A DNA stretch of 64,000 nucleotides, taken from positions 1 to 64,000 of the forward strand of contig CANIWM010000024.1 in the NCBI GenBank assembly GCA_947471505.1, read 5' to 3'. Positions 48,534 to 58,065 of the stretch are shown here, one piece after another. This DNA is from Chthoniobacteraceae bacterium (GTDB lineage: Bacteria; Verrucomicrobiota; Verrucomicrobiia; Chthoniobacterales; Chthoniobacteraceae). The position numbers and the translations under genes were made by a program. The notes beneath the pieces were generated by a model, which saw nothing but the letters and a program-made list of their open reading frames with translations, made no database searches and was not told the origin of the DNA. Each line of letters begins with the position of its first letter. Position 1 is the stretch's first letter.

Positions 48534-50228
48534 TTACTCGAAGCGCGCTCCGGTGAAATCGAGCTGGTAAATCGAGCCCTCAAATCCGACGGCGTAGAGG
48601 TTGCCGGCTTCGTCTTCGGTGAATGAAACGACTCTTTGCGGCAGCACGCCGATTTGGCGGACGGTCTTGAATGCTCCGCCTTCTTGCTTGAGCCCGAAGA
48701 TGCGCTTGGAGGTGTAGTCGGCGAAGACATAGACGCCGTAGAACGACGAGGTTTTGTCGCCGCGATAGACGTGCCCGCCGGTGATCGAGTTGCCGTATTT
48801 GCGGCGGTAGGTGAAGACGGGCTTGGTGAAGGCGCGGCCTTCTTTGCGGAACTGATTGGAGAACGGCTCGAAGCCCTCGAAGACGTTCCAGCCGTAGTTC
48901 TCGCCGCGATGCACGAGGTCCACTTCCTCCACGCGATCTTGCCCGACATCGGCCAGCCAGAGGTCGCCGGTGAGCCGGTCAAAGCTGAAGCGCCACGGAT
49001 TGCGGAAGCCGTATGCCCATATCTCGGGCCGCGCTCCGGGCTGGCAGAGAAATGGATTATCCGCAGGGATGGCGTAGGGCTCCGCGTGGTCCACATCAAT
49101 GCGCAGCACTTTCCCCAGCAGGAGGTCGAGATTCTGCGCGTGGCCGTTCGGGTCGTTGTGCGGCCCGGTGTCGCCCATGACGATGTAAAGAAAGCCGTCC
49201 GGCCCGAATTGCAGGCACCCGCCGCTGTGGTCCTCGGCGACGCTGGCGATTTTCAAAATGCGGCGCGGCGGTTTGCCCGAGTCGCTTTTGAAATCCTTGG
49301 AGAATTGTTTCTCGACGATGATGGAGGTCACTTTCCCGTCCTCGAAGACTTGGTAAAAAAGGTAGTATTTTCGGTTCTCGCGGAACTTCGGATGAAACGT
49401 CACGTCGAGCATCCCGTTCGGCCCGCGCTCGCTGAACACCTCGGCGGGGAGCTCAGCAAAGGTGGTCCGCACGTCACCAGTCGCCGTTTTCTCCACTCTC
49501 CAAATCACACCCTTTTGATGCAGCACGAGGAAGGCATCCGGGGTGCCGGGGATTTGCCGCAGCGAGGTGAGGCCCGCCTCCACCTTGCCGCGCGGAAGCG
49601 TAAATCCGTCTGCGAAAAATGGCCGGACGCTCGCTGGTTTTGCGAGCATGGGAATTTCTCGCGGCATCGCACGGTCGCTCGCGAGCGTGGACTCCGCCTG
49701 CTTGAGCGAGGTGAGGTATTCGATGAGGTCGGTAAATTCCTCGCGCGAAACATTCGCGAAAAGTCCCTCCGGCATCAGCGAAACGGCGTTGCCCGTCTGC
49801 TCTTTGATGTCGGCCTTTGCGACGGAAACCAACTTCCCATCCACGCCCATGAGTTGAAGGCCGTCGGCATTAGCCCCCTTCAAGACACCCACGAAACTCG
49901 CTCCGGCCTTCGTCTCCACGATGACGGTGCCGTAGCCCGGCGAGATGGAGAGCGACGGGGTCAACACCGCATCCACAATATCGCGCCGCCCAAACGCATC
50001 CCCGGCGGCGGAGAGATCAGGCCCCGCCTTGTTGGCCTTACCATCTACAGAATGGCAATTCGCGCAGAGCAGTTTTGGATCATTGAAAAGCTTCGCACCG
50101 CGGGCGGCATCGCCTTCGTGAGTCAGAGCGTGCTTGCGGTAGGCGTCGAGGTCTGCGGCGTGCAGCCCAGCGCTTTCCACTAGTGCCAGAAGTGAGAGTG
50201 TGAAAAGGCGTCGGATCATGGCGTTCAT
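48534..50228 (-). CDS. Cytochrome c fused to a PQQ-dependent sugar dehydrogenase-like domain
   Basis: The start at ATG 50228 gives a signal (MNAMIRRLFTLSLLALVESA), then a c-type haem site CANCH (55-59) within a small cytochrome module with CANCHSVDGKANKAGPDLS. The remainder is a six-bladed beta-propeller of the glucose/sorbosone dehydrogenase family (GVIWRVEKT; GGCLQFGPDGFLYIVMGDTG; LRIDVDHAEPYAIPADNPF; FRNPWRFSFDRLTGDLWLAD). The fusion suggests electron transfer from sugar oxidation to cytochromes, probably periplasmic. A second GSDH-like gene begins at 63588. Confidence 0.85.
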   Translation of the reverse strand: MNAMIRRLFTLSLLALVESAGLHAADLDAYRKHALTHEGDAARGAKLFNDPKLLCANCHSVDGKANKAGPDLSAAGDAFGRRDIVDAVLTPSLSISPGYGTVIVETKAGASFVGVLKGANADGLQLMGVDGKLVSVAKADIKEQTGNAVSLMPEGLFANVSREEFTDLIEYLTSLKQAESTLASDRAMPREIPMLAKPASVRPFFADGFTLPRGKVEAGLTSLRQIPGTPDAFLVLHQKGVIWRVEKTATGDVRTTFAELPAEVFSERGPNGMLDVTFHPKFRENRKYYLFYQVFEDGKVTSIIVEKQFSKDFKSDSGKPPRRILKIASVAEDHSGGCLQFGPDGFLYIVMGDTGPHNDPNGHAQNLDLLLGKVLRIDVDHAEPYAIPADNPFLCQPGARPEIWAYGFRNPWRFSFDRLTGDLWLADVGQDRVEEVDLVHRGENYGWNVFEGFEPFSNQFRKEGRAFTKPVFTYRRKYGNSITGGHVYRGDKTSSFYGVYVFADYTSKRIFGLKQEGGAFKTVRQIGVLPQRVVSFTEDEAGNLYAVGFEGSIYQLDFTGARFE

Positions 50229-50352
50229 TGTGGGCGGAACGTGGGGAAGTTGCTTGCCGTGTGTCAACGCGTGAACCCTCTCTCTCGCGCTCGGGATGTC
50301 ATGGCTCGTTTCAATTGCCTGTCGTCGGAGCACCCCATAGACAGTCGGCTTT

Positions 50353-52383
50353 ATGAAAGTTGTATCTGTTTTGTGTGCCTTGTTTTTCTTCGCGGTGAGT
50401 TGTGGAGGGCAGACGATTTCCGATGAGGCTTTCGAGGCTCACACGAAGGCTTTTTACCGGGAACGCGACGACCGCGCCTGGTACGCGAAAGACACGGAGG
50501 GCGGGAAGGCGGATTTTTGGACGCAGGCGGAGCAACTGGAGATGGTCCTAGACGTTTATGAGCGGACAAAAAACCAGCAGCACATGGCGATGTTCACGAA
50601 GCTGTTTCGCGGGTTCCTCGCGGACCACGGGAGGACGTGGGAGCGGAACGAGTTCAACGACGACATCATGTGGATGGTCATCGCTTGCGCGCGGGCGCAT
50701 CTCATGACGGGCAATGCGGAGTTTCGCGATGTGGCGAAGGCGAACTTCGACCTTTGCTATGCGCGGGCGGCGTCCCCGGACCTCGGGGGCGGGCTGTGGT
50801 GGAAGGTGGATAACAAATCGAAGAATGCGTGCGTGAATGGGCCGGGAGCCATCGCGGCGTTTCTGCTGGGGAAGGCGACGGGCGAGGCGGGATACCTTGC
50901 GAAAGCGAAGGAGCTTTTCCTTTGGGAACGCGCCACTTTGTTCGAACCAGCGACGGGCCGCGTGGCCGATAACATCAGTCTGAGCGGACGAGTGGCTCGC
51001 TTTGCTTTGACTTACAATCAGGGCACCTTCATCGGCGCGGCCCATCTGCTCGGTTATGATGACGATGCCCGTCTCGCGGCGCTCTACACGATGAATCAAA
51101 TGTGCCGCGACGGGTATCTCCCTGCTGGCGGGGAAAAGGGCGACGGTGGCGGGTTTAATGGGATCGGCGTGCGGTGGATCGCGCGGTTTATGAAAGACTG
51201 TGGAGAGCAGGCGACGTTTGAGCCGTGGTTGCAGAAAAACGCCGACGCCGCTTGGAAGGCTCGTCGGGCCACGGACAATCTTTCTTGGTGTCGCTGGCCA
51301 GAGCCGACGCCGGAGGGTAAACGCTACTCGTGGGGATGCAGCAATGCCGTCGTGCTGCTCCAGTATGTGCGCCCGCTCGAACGCGTCACACTAGCCGACT
51401 TCGGAAAAGCGCAGGACGGCGCCGTGGTGAAACTCATCACCCTGCGGAACGGAAGAGGCATGAGTGCTGAAATCATCAGCTACGGCGCAATCATCAAGGA
51501 ACTGCGGGCTCCCGACCGCGATGGGAAATTCACGAACATCGTGCTCACGACGGACAGCTTGGAGAAATATCAGCGGGGGTTCAACGGAGCCGCTGCCATC
51601 ATTGGCCGGGTGATCAATCGCATTGGTGGTGCGCAATTTGAGTTGGACGGGACGACTTACAAACTGACGGCGAACAGTGGCAAGAACACCATTCACGGCG
51701 GACGAAAAGGTTTCGCGCAATCGGTGTGGACGGTCGAGGACGCTCCGCAAAAGGACGGCGCATCCTCGGTGAAGCTTTCATACTTGAGCAAAGACGGAGA
51801 GGAGGGATTTCCCGGCAACCTCAAGACTACGGTGACTTACACTTTGACCGATCGCAATGAACTCGAACTCGATTACGAAGCCGAGACGGACAAGCCGACC
51901 ATCGCGAACCTCACCAACCACGCCTACTGGAATCTCGCGGGCCGCGGGAGCTGTCTGGACAATGTCCTTTTTATCCCCGCCGCGAACTACACGCCGCAAG
52001 ATGCGGAGTTGATTTCCACCGGAGAAATCCTGCCGCTGAAAGGCACGCCCATGGATTTTAACGAGCCCACCCGCATCGGCGACCGCATCGAGCAGTTGAA
52101 TCCGAAGCTCGGTGGCTATGACTTCAATTTCATCCTCGGCGAGGGCAAAGCCATGAAGCTGGCGGCCCGCCTTTCCGAGCCAAAAAGCGGGCGCATCCTA
52201 GAAGTGCGCACCACTCAGCCCGCCGTGCAGCTCTACACGGGTAATCATCTCGGCCACACTGCCGTTTGTCTGGAGACGCAGCATTTCCCCGACGCGATCC
52301 ACCATCAGAATTTCCCGTCCATTGTGATTCGGCCCGGCGAGCCGTTGAGGGAGACGACGGTGTTCACTTTTCTGGCGAAGTAA
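50353..52383 (+). CDS. GH76-like glycosidase fused to aldose 1-epimerase
   Basis: The 676-residue secreted protein (signal MKVVSVLCALFFFAVSCGGQ, a possible lipoprotein-like Cys) has an N-terminal alpha/alpha-toroid domain (residues about 30-340). That part has a paired Asp in FNDDIMWMVIACARAHLMTG, the place where GH76 alpha-1,6-mannanases carry their catalytic pair, and LGGGLWWKVDNKSKNACVNG. The second half (about 355-676) is a GalM fold (NTIHGGRKGFAQSVW, NLTNHAYWNLAG, VCLETQHFPDA), with the catalytic-type His of NHAYWNL and the Glu in CLETQ. Together this suggests release and anomer conversion of a sugar. Confidence 0.8.
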   Translation: MKVVSVLCALFFFAVSCGGQTISDEAFEAHTKAFYRERDDRAWYAKDTEGGKADFWTQAEQLEMVLDVYERTKNQQHMAMFTKLFRGFLADHGRTWERNEFNDDIMWMVIACARAHLMTGNAEFRDVAKANFDLCYARAASPDLGGGLWWKVDNKSKNACVNGPGAIAAFLLGKATGEAGYLAKAKELFLWERATLFEPATGRVADNISLSGRVARFALTYNQGTFIGAAHLLGYDDDARLAALYTMNQMCRDGYLPAGGEKGDGGGFNGIGVRWIARFMKDCGEQATFEPWLQKNADAAWKARRATDNLSWCRWPEPTPEGKRYSWGCSNAVVLLQYVRPLERVTLADFGKAQDGAVVKLITLRNGRGMSAEIISYGAIIKELRAPDRDGKFTNIVLTTDSLEKYQRGFNGAAAIIGRVINRIGGAQFELDGTTYKLTANSGKNTIHGGRKGFAQSVWTVEDAPQKDGASSVKLSYLSKDGEEGFPGNLKTTVTYTLTDRNELELDYEAETDKPTIANLTNHAYWNLAGRGSCLDNVLFIPAANYTPQDAELISTGEILPLKGTPMDFNEPTRIGDRIEQLNPKLGGYDFNFILGEGKAMKLAARLSEPKSGRILEVRTTQPAVQLYTGNHLGHTAVCLETQHFPDAIHHQNFPSIVIRPGEPLRETTVFTFLAK

Positions 52384-52453
52384 GGAGCATGGAGGCAAAT
52401 CGGGAATAGCATTGGCAGCACGCTGCTTCACGCGTTACCTCTTGGCCCTTACA

Positions 52454-53269
52454 ATGACCGAGATACCAAAACTCATTTCCGCCGAAGGCTGGCACGTCCT
52501 GCATCTTTTCTACAAAGTCGATCACAGCGCATGGGCGTTTCTTTCGGACGAGGAGAAATTCTGCGCTCGCACCAATCTGAGCGAACTCGTGCAGGAGATC
52601 CGCTCCACGGATGACTGTCAGTTGCTCACGTTTGCGATGGTCACGCCGAAGTCTGATGTGGGCTTTATGCTCCTTTGCTCGGACCTTCAGGCGGCGAACG
52701 CGTTTGAAAAGAAGCTCACCATTTCCCTCGGGCCGGATGTGCTGGTGCCCGCGTATTCGTTCTACTCGATGACGGAGAAAAGCGAATACTCCACCCCCGA
52801 ATCGGAGTTCATCGCGGAGCTGAAAGCGACGAGTGCCGAGGGCACGCCGGAATACGACAAGTCCCTCGCCGAGTGGCGCGAGCGCATGGCGCATTATCAA
52901 AAGCACCGCCTCTACCCCGTCCTCCCGCCGTGGGAGGTGATGTGCTTTTACCCCATGTCCAAGCGCCGGGGGATGCCGGGGCAAAACTGGTATGCGACGC
53001 CGTTTGAGGCGCGCAAGCAGCTCATGTCCGGCCACGCGAAAGTGGGCCGCCAGTGGAGCGGGAAGATCCTCCAGCTCATCACGGGCTGCACGGGCCTCGA
53101 TGATTGGGAGTGGGGCGTCACGCTGCTGGCGCACGACCCGATGGACGTGAAGGGAATCGTCTATCAAATGCGCTTCGACGAAGTGACGGCGCAGTATGGC
53201 GAATTCGGCGAGTTTTTCATCGGCCTGCAACTTCCCATCGAGGAAGTCTTCCGCCGGAATTTGCTGTGA
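52454..53269 (+). CDS. hemQ: Coproheme decarboxylase (chlorite dismutase family, HemQ/ChdC)
   Basis: The 271-residue protein belongs to the chlorite dismutase-like family; the ChdC version turns coproheme III into haem b. Key residues appear by motif: Tyr166 (CFYPMSKRRG), Lys170, a likely proximal His194 (MSGHAKVGRQW), and Gln207 (KILQLITG) where ChdC relatives have a conserved Gln, with GLDDWEWGVTL. I prefer ATG 52454 to a longer frame from 52412. Its stop overlaps the larE start (GTGA at 53266-53269), so it is translationally coupled to larE. Confidence 0.85.
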   Translation: MTEIPKLISAEGWHVLHLFYKVDHSAWAFLSDEEKFCARTNLSELVQEIRSTDDCQLLTFAMVTPKSDVGFMLLCSDLQAANAFEKKLTISLGPDVLVPAYSFYSMTEKSEYSTPESEFIAELKATSAEGTPEYDKSLAEWRERMAHYQKHRLYPVLPPWEVMCFYPMSKRRGMPGQNWYATPFEARKQLMSGHAKVGRQWSGKILQLITGCTGLDDWEWGVTLLAHDPMDVKGIVYQMRFDEVTAQYGEFGEFFIGLQLPIEEVFRRNLL

Positions 53270-54057
53270 GCAAACGCGACCAGCTCTCGGAAATCCTGCG
53301 CGCCCACGCGCCACTCGTCATCGCATACAGCGGGGGAGTGGATAGCGCGTTCCTGCTCGCCGAGGCCCACCGGGCCTTGGGGGGGAAGGTGCTGGGCGTC
53401 ATCGCCGACAGCCCCAGCCTCCCTCGTGCGGCGCTGGCGGAAGCGCTCGCCGTCGCTCGTGGGTTTGGTGCAAATGTGGAAGTCGTCAAAACGCTGGAGC
53501 TCGATAATCCCGACTACGCCGCGAACCCGCCGAACCGCTGCTATTTCTGCAAAGCCGAGCTTTTTCAACGTCTCGACACCCTCGCCGCCACACGCGGCTA
53601 TCGCGCCATCGCCTATGGCGAAAATGCCGACGACATGGGCCACGACCGCCCCGGTCGCGTCGCCGCCGCTGAGTTCCAAATCATCGCCCCACTCCGCGAT
53701 GCCGGGCTCACCAAGGCGGAAATCCGCGCCTTTTCCCGCGAGCTTGGGCTGCCGACGGCGGACGCTCCCGCGCAGCCGTGCCTCAGCTCCCGCATCCCGT
53801 GGGGCACGCCCGTGACGCCCGATGCGCTCGCCATGGTCGAGCGCGGCGAAGCGCACCTCAAAGCACTTGGGTTCCGAGTTTTTCGAGTCCGCCACATCGT
53901 AGAGCCCGCCGCTGCTCCTCGGGCCAAAGTCCTCATCGCCCCGGATGAACTCCCTCGTGCTCGCGAACTCGCCACAGAACTCGAACGCGGCATCCTCGCC
54001 GCCGGATACGCCAGCGCCGAGCTAGACCCCGATGGCTATCGCGGTCCTTCGCTCTAA
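53266..54057 (+). CDS. larE: ATP-dependent sulfur transferase LarE
   Basis: LarE supplies sulfur for the nickel-pincer cofactor of lactate racemase-type enzymes. The sequence has the PP-loop SGGVDS (22-27), Cys92 and Cys95 (NRCYFCKAELF) and Cys172 in PCLSSRIPWG, the conserved site that donates sulfur in the sacrificial enzymes. Three cysteines leave open a [4Fe-4S] version. The GTG at 53266 is within the hemQ stop. The gene meets the metallo-beta-lactamase gene tail to tail and shares 4 bp with it. Confidence 0.88.
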   Translation: MSKRDQLSEILRAHAPLVIAYSGGVDSAFLLAEAHRALGGKVLGVIADSPSLPRAALAEALAVARGFGANVEVVKTLELDNPDYAANPPNRCYFCKAELFQRLDTLAATRGYRAIAYGENADDMGHDRPGRVAAAEFQIIAPLRDAGLTKAEIRAFSRELGLPTADAPAQPCLSSRIPWGTPVTPDALAMVERGEAHLKALGFRVFRVRHIVEPAAAPRAKVLIAPDELPRARELATELERGILAAGYASAELDPDGYRGPSL

Positions 54058-55001
54058 AACACAAACGGCGTCCCCTCGCTCATCACCTGCACGCGGTCGG
54101 AGAGGCCGTGGCGGCGGGCGCAGGAAATGAGGCGGCGGAGCGGCTCGTCGAGCGGTTCGTAGCTGAGGCGGAACGTGCCGTAGTGCATGGGCACCATCAT
54201 CTTTGCGCCGAGGTCGGTGAGGGCTTGGATGGATTGCTCGGGGTTCATGTGGACTTCGCGCCCGCTCGGCGGGTCGTAGGCCCCGATGGGGAGAAGGGCC
54301 ACATCAATGTCGAACCGCCGCCCGATTTCTTTGAAGCCAGGGAAGTAGGCCGTGTCGCCGCAGTGATACACCGTTTTCCCGCCGCCCTGGATGATGAAGC
54401 CGCCGAAGCCGCGATGCGTATCGTGCAGCACGCGCGCGCCCCAATGATGGCAGGGCGTGAGCGTGATTTTCAGCGGCCCGAGCTTGAACGTCTCCCAGTA
54501 TCCAAGCTCGTGGACGCTGCGAAAGCCGAGGTCGTGGACCAAGTTCCCGACTTCAAAAGGGACGACGATGGGCTGGTCGGCGGCGACCTTACGCAGCGTG
54601 CGGCGGTCGAGGTGGTCAAAGTGCGCGTGCGTCACGAGCACGAGATCGATCTCCGGCAAATCGCCGATGCTCAGGCCGGGGTGTTTGAGGCGCTTGATGA
54701 CCTTCAGCCACTTCGCCCAATTCGGGTCCACGAGCAGATTGTGGTTTGGGAATTGCAGGAGAAATGAAGCGTGACCGATCCACGTCACGCCGACTTGGCC
54801 CTTGCGCACCTCGGGGAAAGCGGGCGCTGCCTCGCGCCCGACGCGCGCTTTGAAAATGGAAGGCAGCCAGACTTGCGCGACGAAGCTGCGCTTGGTCCAC
54901 ATCTTCTTCGGCTTTAGCCCGACGTGCGTGGCATCCTCCGAATGCCCGCCGTTCACGGCCTTCTCGATGACGGCCTTGGGTTTTCGTTTTTTGGGGATCA
55001 C
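54054..55001 (-). CDS. Metallo-beta-lactamase fold hydrolase (NAPE-PLD/UPF0173-like)
   Basis: The 315-residue protein has the metal-binding motif THAHFDHLD and downstream ligands in LTPCHHWGARV, YHCGDTAYFPG and VPMHYGTFRLSYEPLD, all of the metallo-beta-lactamase superfamily. WIGHASFLLQFPNHNLLVDP and the HFGTF-like end resemble NAPE-PLD-type phospholipases and related lactonases. GTG at 55001 is chosen because a purine-rich GGGAG lies upstream, within the end of larA, and gives coupling (2 bp after the larA stop). The end overlaps the larE stop by 4 bp. Substrate unknown. Confidence 0.78.
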   Translation of the reverse strand: MIPKKRKPKAVIEKAVNGGHSEDATHVGLKPKKMWTKRSFVAQVWLPSIFKARVGREAAPAFPEVRKGQVGVTWIGHASFLLQFPNHNLLVDPNWAKWLKVIKRLKHPGLSIGDLPEIDLVLVTHAHFDHLDRRTLRKVAADQPIVVPFEVGNLVHDLGFRSVHELGYWETFKLGPLKITLTPCHHWGARVLHDTHRGFGGFIIQGGGKTVYHCGDTAYFPGFKEIGRRFDIDVALLPIGAYDPPSGREVHMNPEQSIQALTDLGAKMMVPMHYGTFRLSYEPLDEPLRRLISCARRHGLSDRVQVMSEGTPFVF

Positions 55002-55003
55002 GA

Positions 55004-56287
55004 TTACATCTCCCGCGCCCAATCGGGCCGTTGGCGGAGGTGGTAGAGCATCTCGCCCGCCTTTGGAACGTAGAGCACGCCTTCGTCTTCGCGGTCTGCG
55101 TAGCTCGCCGGATCGATCGAGCGCCAGTCGCGCCAGCCGAGATTGATGGCGGCGCATTCTTCCGGCGGGATGCTGGTGGCCAGCGTCACTCGGACGCGGC
55201 AGTGCTCGACGCCGTCGCGCATCTCTCCGATTCCTCGAACGTGTGTGCTGTGGGCGATGACGCCGCGCGGCACATCTGCGAACCGTGAAAGCTGCGAGGT
55301 GAAGTAATCGCGGCAGTGGTAGCCGATTTCGCGGATGAATTTCCCGTGCGTTACCGATAGCTCGTGGATGTGCGGCGCGTAGATGATCAGCTCGCCGCCG
55401 TCGGCGACGACGGGCTCTAGTTTATACATGCACTTCCCGCCCACCCACAGCTCGTCATACATCTTCGGCGCGCAGGAGAGGACGGTGTGAAAGGGGCGCT
55501 CTTTATACGTGATGTGGACTTGCCGCGAGAGGTCGCTCGCCGCATCCCACGCCTCGACGGGTCCGCCGAAAAAGAGGCCTGCGAGTTCATTTGTGCCGGG
55601 CTGCACGACCATGCAGAAGCACCGCTTCGGCACGGGCACGAGCGACGCCGCGTAGTCCACGACGCGGCGCACGGGCGTCCACTTGTTGCCGATGATCATC
55701 GGGTTCGTCACGAGCGCGCCGAGCCAGTGGAAGTAGTTCAGCACGGTCGGCCCGCCCACGCCGGGGAAGAGGTATTTATTCCCGCCGGAAAACCCGACGA
55801 CCTCGTGCGGGAAAACGGGGCCGACAATCATCAATTCATCGTAGTCGAAAACCCGCGCATTGATCTCCACCGGCACCTCCTCCGCCAGCAATCCGCCCGT
55901 CAGTTCGAGACTCTTTTCTTTCGTGATGCGCCCGATTTCGCGGAGCGCCGTGAAGTCGTCCCAAGCGTGATTGTGAAACTGCACGCCCGCATAAACCGAC
56001 CGCCGCTCTTTCATCGAAATCTCCAGTCGCTCGCAGATCGCCTCCTCGCTCATCGGCTGGTGCGTGCCGAGCGCGATCATCACATCCACCGCCTTCGCCG
56101 CGTCGCCAATGCGCGCTACGACGGCCTTAAACAGAAGACCCAGCGGGCAAGTGCGCGTGCCATCCGGGACGATGAGCAGCACGCGCTTGCCGCGATAGTC
56201 GTCCGGCGAAAGCGCGCGGCCTACGAGTTCCTGAATCTGCGCGACGGAAAGTAGCTGACCGTTTTCAGCGGCAAGAGAATGCGTCAT
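55004..56287 (-). CDS. larA: LarA family nickel-dependent racemase/epimerase
   Basis: The 427-residue protein has the LarA arrangement, in which a lysine holds the pincer cofactor and two histidines support it. By spacing, His161 (VGPVFPHEVVGFSGG), Lys171 (GGNKYLFPG) and His187 (LNYFHWLG) align with His174, Lys184 and His200 of the Lactiplantibacillus enzyme (steps of 10 and 16 residues). His76 (GTHQPMS) is also conserved-looking. The racemised hydroxy acid is not known. ATG 56287 gives a family-like length; the longer frame upstream is unlikely. LarB and LarC are absent from the window. Confidence 0.85.
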   Translation of the reverse strand: MTHSLAAENGQLLSVAQIQELVGRALSPDDYRGKRVLLIVPDGTRTCPLGLLFKAVVARIGDAAKAVDVMIALGTHQPMSEEAICERLEISMKERRSVYAGVQFHNHAWDDFTALREIGRITKEKSLELTGGLLAEEVPVEINARVFDYDELMIVGPVFPHEVVGFSGGNKYLFPGVGGPTVLNYFHWLGALVTNPMIIGNKWTPVRRVVDYAASLVPVPKRCFCMVVQPGTNELAGLFFGGPVEAWDAASDLSRQVHITYKERPFHTVLSCAPKMYDELWVGGKCMYKLEPVVADGGELIIYAPHIHELSVTHGKFIREIGYHCRDYFTSQLSRFADVPRGVIAHSTHVRGIGEMRDGVEHCRVRVTLATSIPPEECAAINLGWRDWRSIDPASYADREDEGVLYVPKAGEMLYHLRQRPDWAREM

Positions 56288-56401
56288 GCCCTGACTTATC
56301 CACGCACCCCGCGCCCGACGCCACGCAAATTTACACCTTCGCTCGCCGTTCACCGCAATGAGTTGTCAAACGCCGTCACCTTTCGGTAAAGCGGACTCCT
56401 C

Positions 56402-57511
56402 ATGTCTGGATACGATCCTTCACGACTACTCACAATCTCACGCCAGTTTCACATTTACGGTGAGCTCTCCCACGCCGAACCGTGCAAAGTCGGCCACATC
56501 AACGAAACCTACACGGCGACCTATGAGCAAGGCGGCACCAACGTCCGCTACATCCACCAACGCATCAACCACGAGGTCTTCAAGGACCCCGTCGGCCTGA
56601 TGGACAACCTCCAGCGCGTCACCACGCACCAGCACCGCAAAAACGCCGAACGCGGCGTCCGCGACACCACTCGTCGTGCCCTCACTCTCATCCCTGCCCG
56701 CGACGGCAAGAGCTACTACAAGACCCCCGACGGCGAATACTGGCGCACGTTCGTTTTCATCGAAAACGTCCGCACGTTCGAGGCCGTGGAAAGCGCTGAG
56801 CAAGCGTACGAAGCAGGGAAAGCCTTCGGCGAATTTCAGCACCAGCTCGTCGATCTCCCTGGTCCCCGTCTTCACGACACCATTCCGCATTTTCACAACA
56901 CCCGCAAACGGTTCGAGGCATTCACCACGGCACTCGCCGAGGATCGGCTCAACCGCGCAGTCACTGCTCGAAAAGAGATCGCATGGGTGATGGCGCACGA
57001 GAAACTCTGCGATGTGATCCTCAAAGCGATGGCCGCCAAGAAAATCCCCGAGCGCATCACGCACAACGACACGAAGTTTAACAACGTCATGCTCGACACC
57101 GAAAACGGACGCGCCATGTGCGTCGTCGATCTCGATACTGTCATGCCTGGTTGTGCCCTATACGACTTTGGCGACCAAGTCCGCACGACTACCAGCCCCA
57201 CGCTCGAAGACGAACTTGACCTTGCGAAAGTTGAGATGCGGATGCCCATGTTCAAGGCGCTCTGCCGAGGCTACCTTGAGAGCGCAGCCGACTTCCTGAA
57301 CAAGGCCGAGCGCGCGCATATCGCCTTCAGCGGCAAGCTCATCACCCTCACCATCGGCCTACGTTTCTTGACGGACTACCTGAACGGCGACACCTACTTC
57401 CGCATCCACCGGCCTCACCACAACCTCGACAGGAGCCGCACCCAGTTTCGCCTCGTCGAAAGCATTGAGCGCCAAGAAGCCGCGATGCAGAAGTTTGCAG
57501 ACAGCCTGTAG
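56402..57511 (+). CDS. Aminoglycoside phosphotransferase-fold kinase, NahK-like
   Basis: The 369-residue protein has the APH-type catalytic loop ITHNDTKFNNVMLD (about 217-230) and the metal-binding VVDLDTVMPGCALYDFGD. This pattern resembles N-acetylhexosamine 1-kinase (NahK), which phosphorylates GlcNAc or GalNAc at the anomeric carbon. With the nagA-like gene 18 kb away it fits amino-sugar use, but the two are not in one operon. The C-terminal about 45 residues (DYLNGDTYFRIHR to KFADSL) recur as a broken copy at 61744-61878. Confidence 0.8.
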   Translation: MSGYDPSRLLTISRQFHIYGELSHAEPCKVGHINETYTATYEQGGTNVRYIHQRINHEVFKDPVGLMDNLQRVTTHQHRKNAERGVRDTTRRALTLIPARDGKSYYKTPDGEYWRTFVFIENVRTFEAVESAEQAYEAGKAFGEFQHQLVDLPGPRLHDTIPHFHNTRKRFEAFTTALAEDRLNRAVTARKEIAWVMAHEKLCDVILKAMAAKKIPERITHNDTKFNNVMLDTENGRAMCVVDLDTVMPGCALYDFGDQVRTTTSPTLEDELDLAKVEMRMPMFKALCRGYLESAADFLNKAERAHIAFSGKLITLTIGLRFLTDYLNGDTYFRIHRPHHNLDRSRTQFRLVESIERQEAAMQKFADSL

Positions 57512-57639
57512 CGCCTCGCACCGCATGGAATGAGGGGCTTTTCGTAGAACCCGCACATTTCAGTTAAAAAACTAACGCTTTCCGCTTGCCGTCATATCCC
57601 AGGACCGATAAAAAAATAACGCATCATCCAACTCACACT

Positions 57640-58023
57640 ATGCCAAACCCATCCGACCTCAGTCGCCGCGAACGCCAAATCATGGACCTCGTCTTTGCCA
57701 AAGGCGAAGCGACCGTGAACCAAATTTGCGCTGAACTTCCCGACCCACCCACCACGATGGCCGTGCGTCGCATGATGCACATCCTCGAAGAAAAAGGGCA
57801 TCTCAACCGCCGCGAGGAAGGCCGTGAAGTCGTCTATTCGCCGACGGAAGCAAAGGCCGAAGCGGGAATGAGCGCATTTCAGCGCGTGCTGGAGACATTC
57901 TTCGGCGGCTCGCTGGAAAACGCGCTTGCTGCGCATCTCGTGGGCCGCAAAGACAAAGTCCTTCCCGAAGAACGCGCGCGCCTCGTGAAGCTCATTGAGC
58001 AGGCGAAAAAGGAGGGTCGCTAA
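57640..58023 (+). CDS. BlaI/MecI/CopY family transcriptional regulator
   Basis: The 127-residue protein has the family winged helix (LSRRERQIMDLVFAKGEATV, NQICAELP, then AVRRMMHILEEKGHLNRREE) and a C-terminal dimerisation part. BlaI-type repressors are inactivated by the M56 protease partner encoded next to them. Here the expected partner survives only as a fragment directly downstream (58066), so the regulator has probably lost its antirepressor. I start at ATG 57640. Confidence 0.85.
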   Translation: MPNPSDLSRRERQIMDLVFAKGEATVNQICAELPDPPTTMAVRRMMHILEEKGHLNRREEGREVVYSPTEAKAEAGMSAFQRVLETFFGGSLENALAAHLVGRKDKVLPEERARLVKLIEQAKKEGR

Positions 58024-58065
58024 CATGATCGCCTTCCCAACCGTCTCAACAACCTCGCCACTGCC

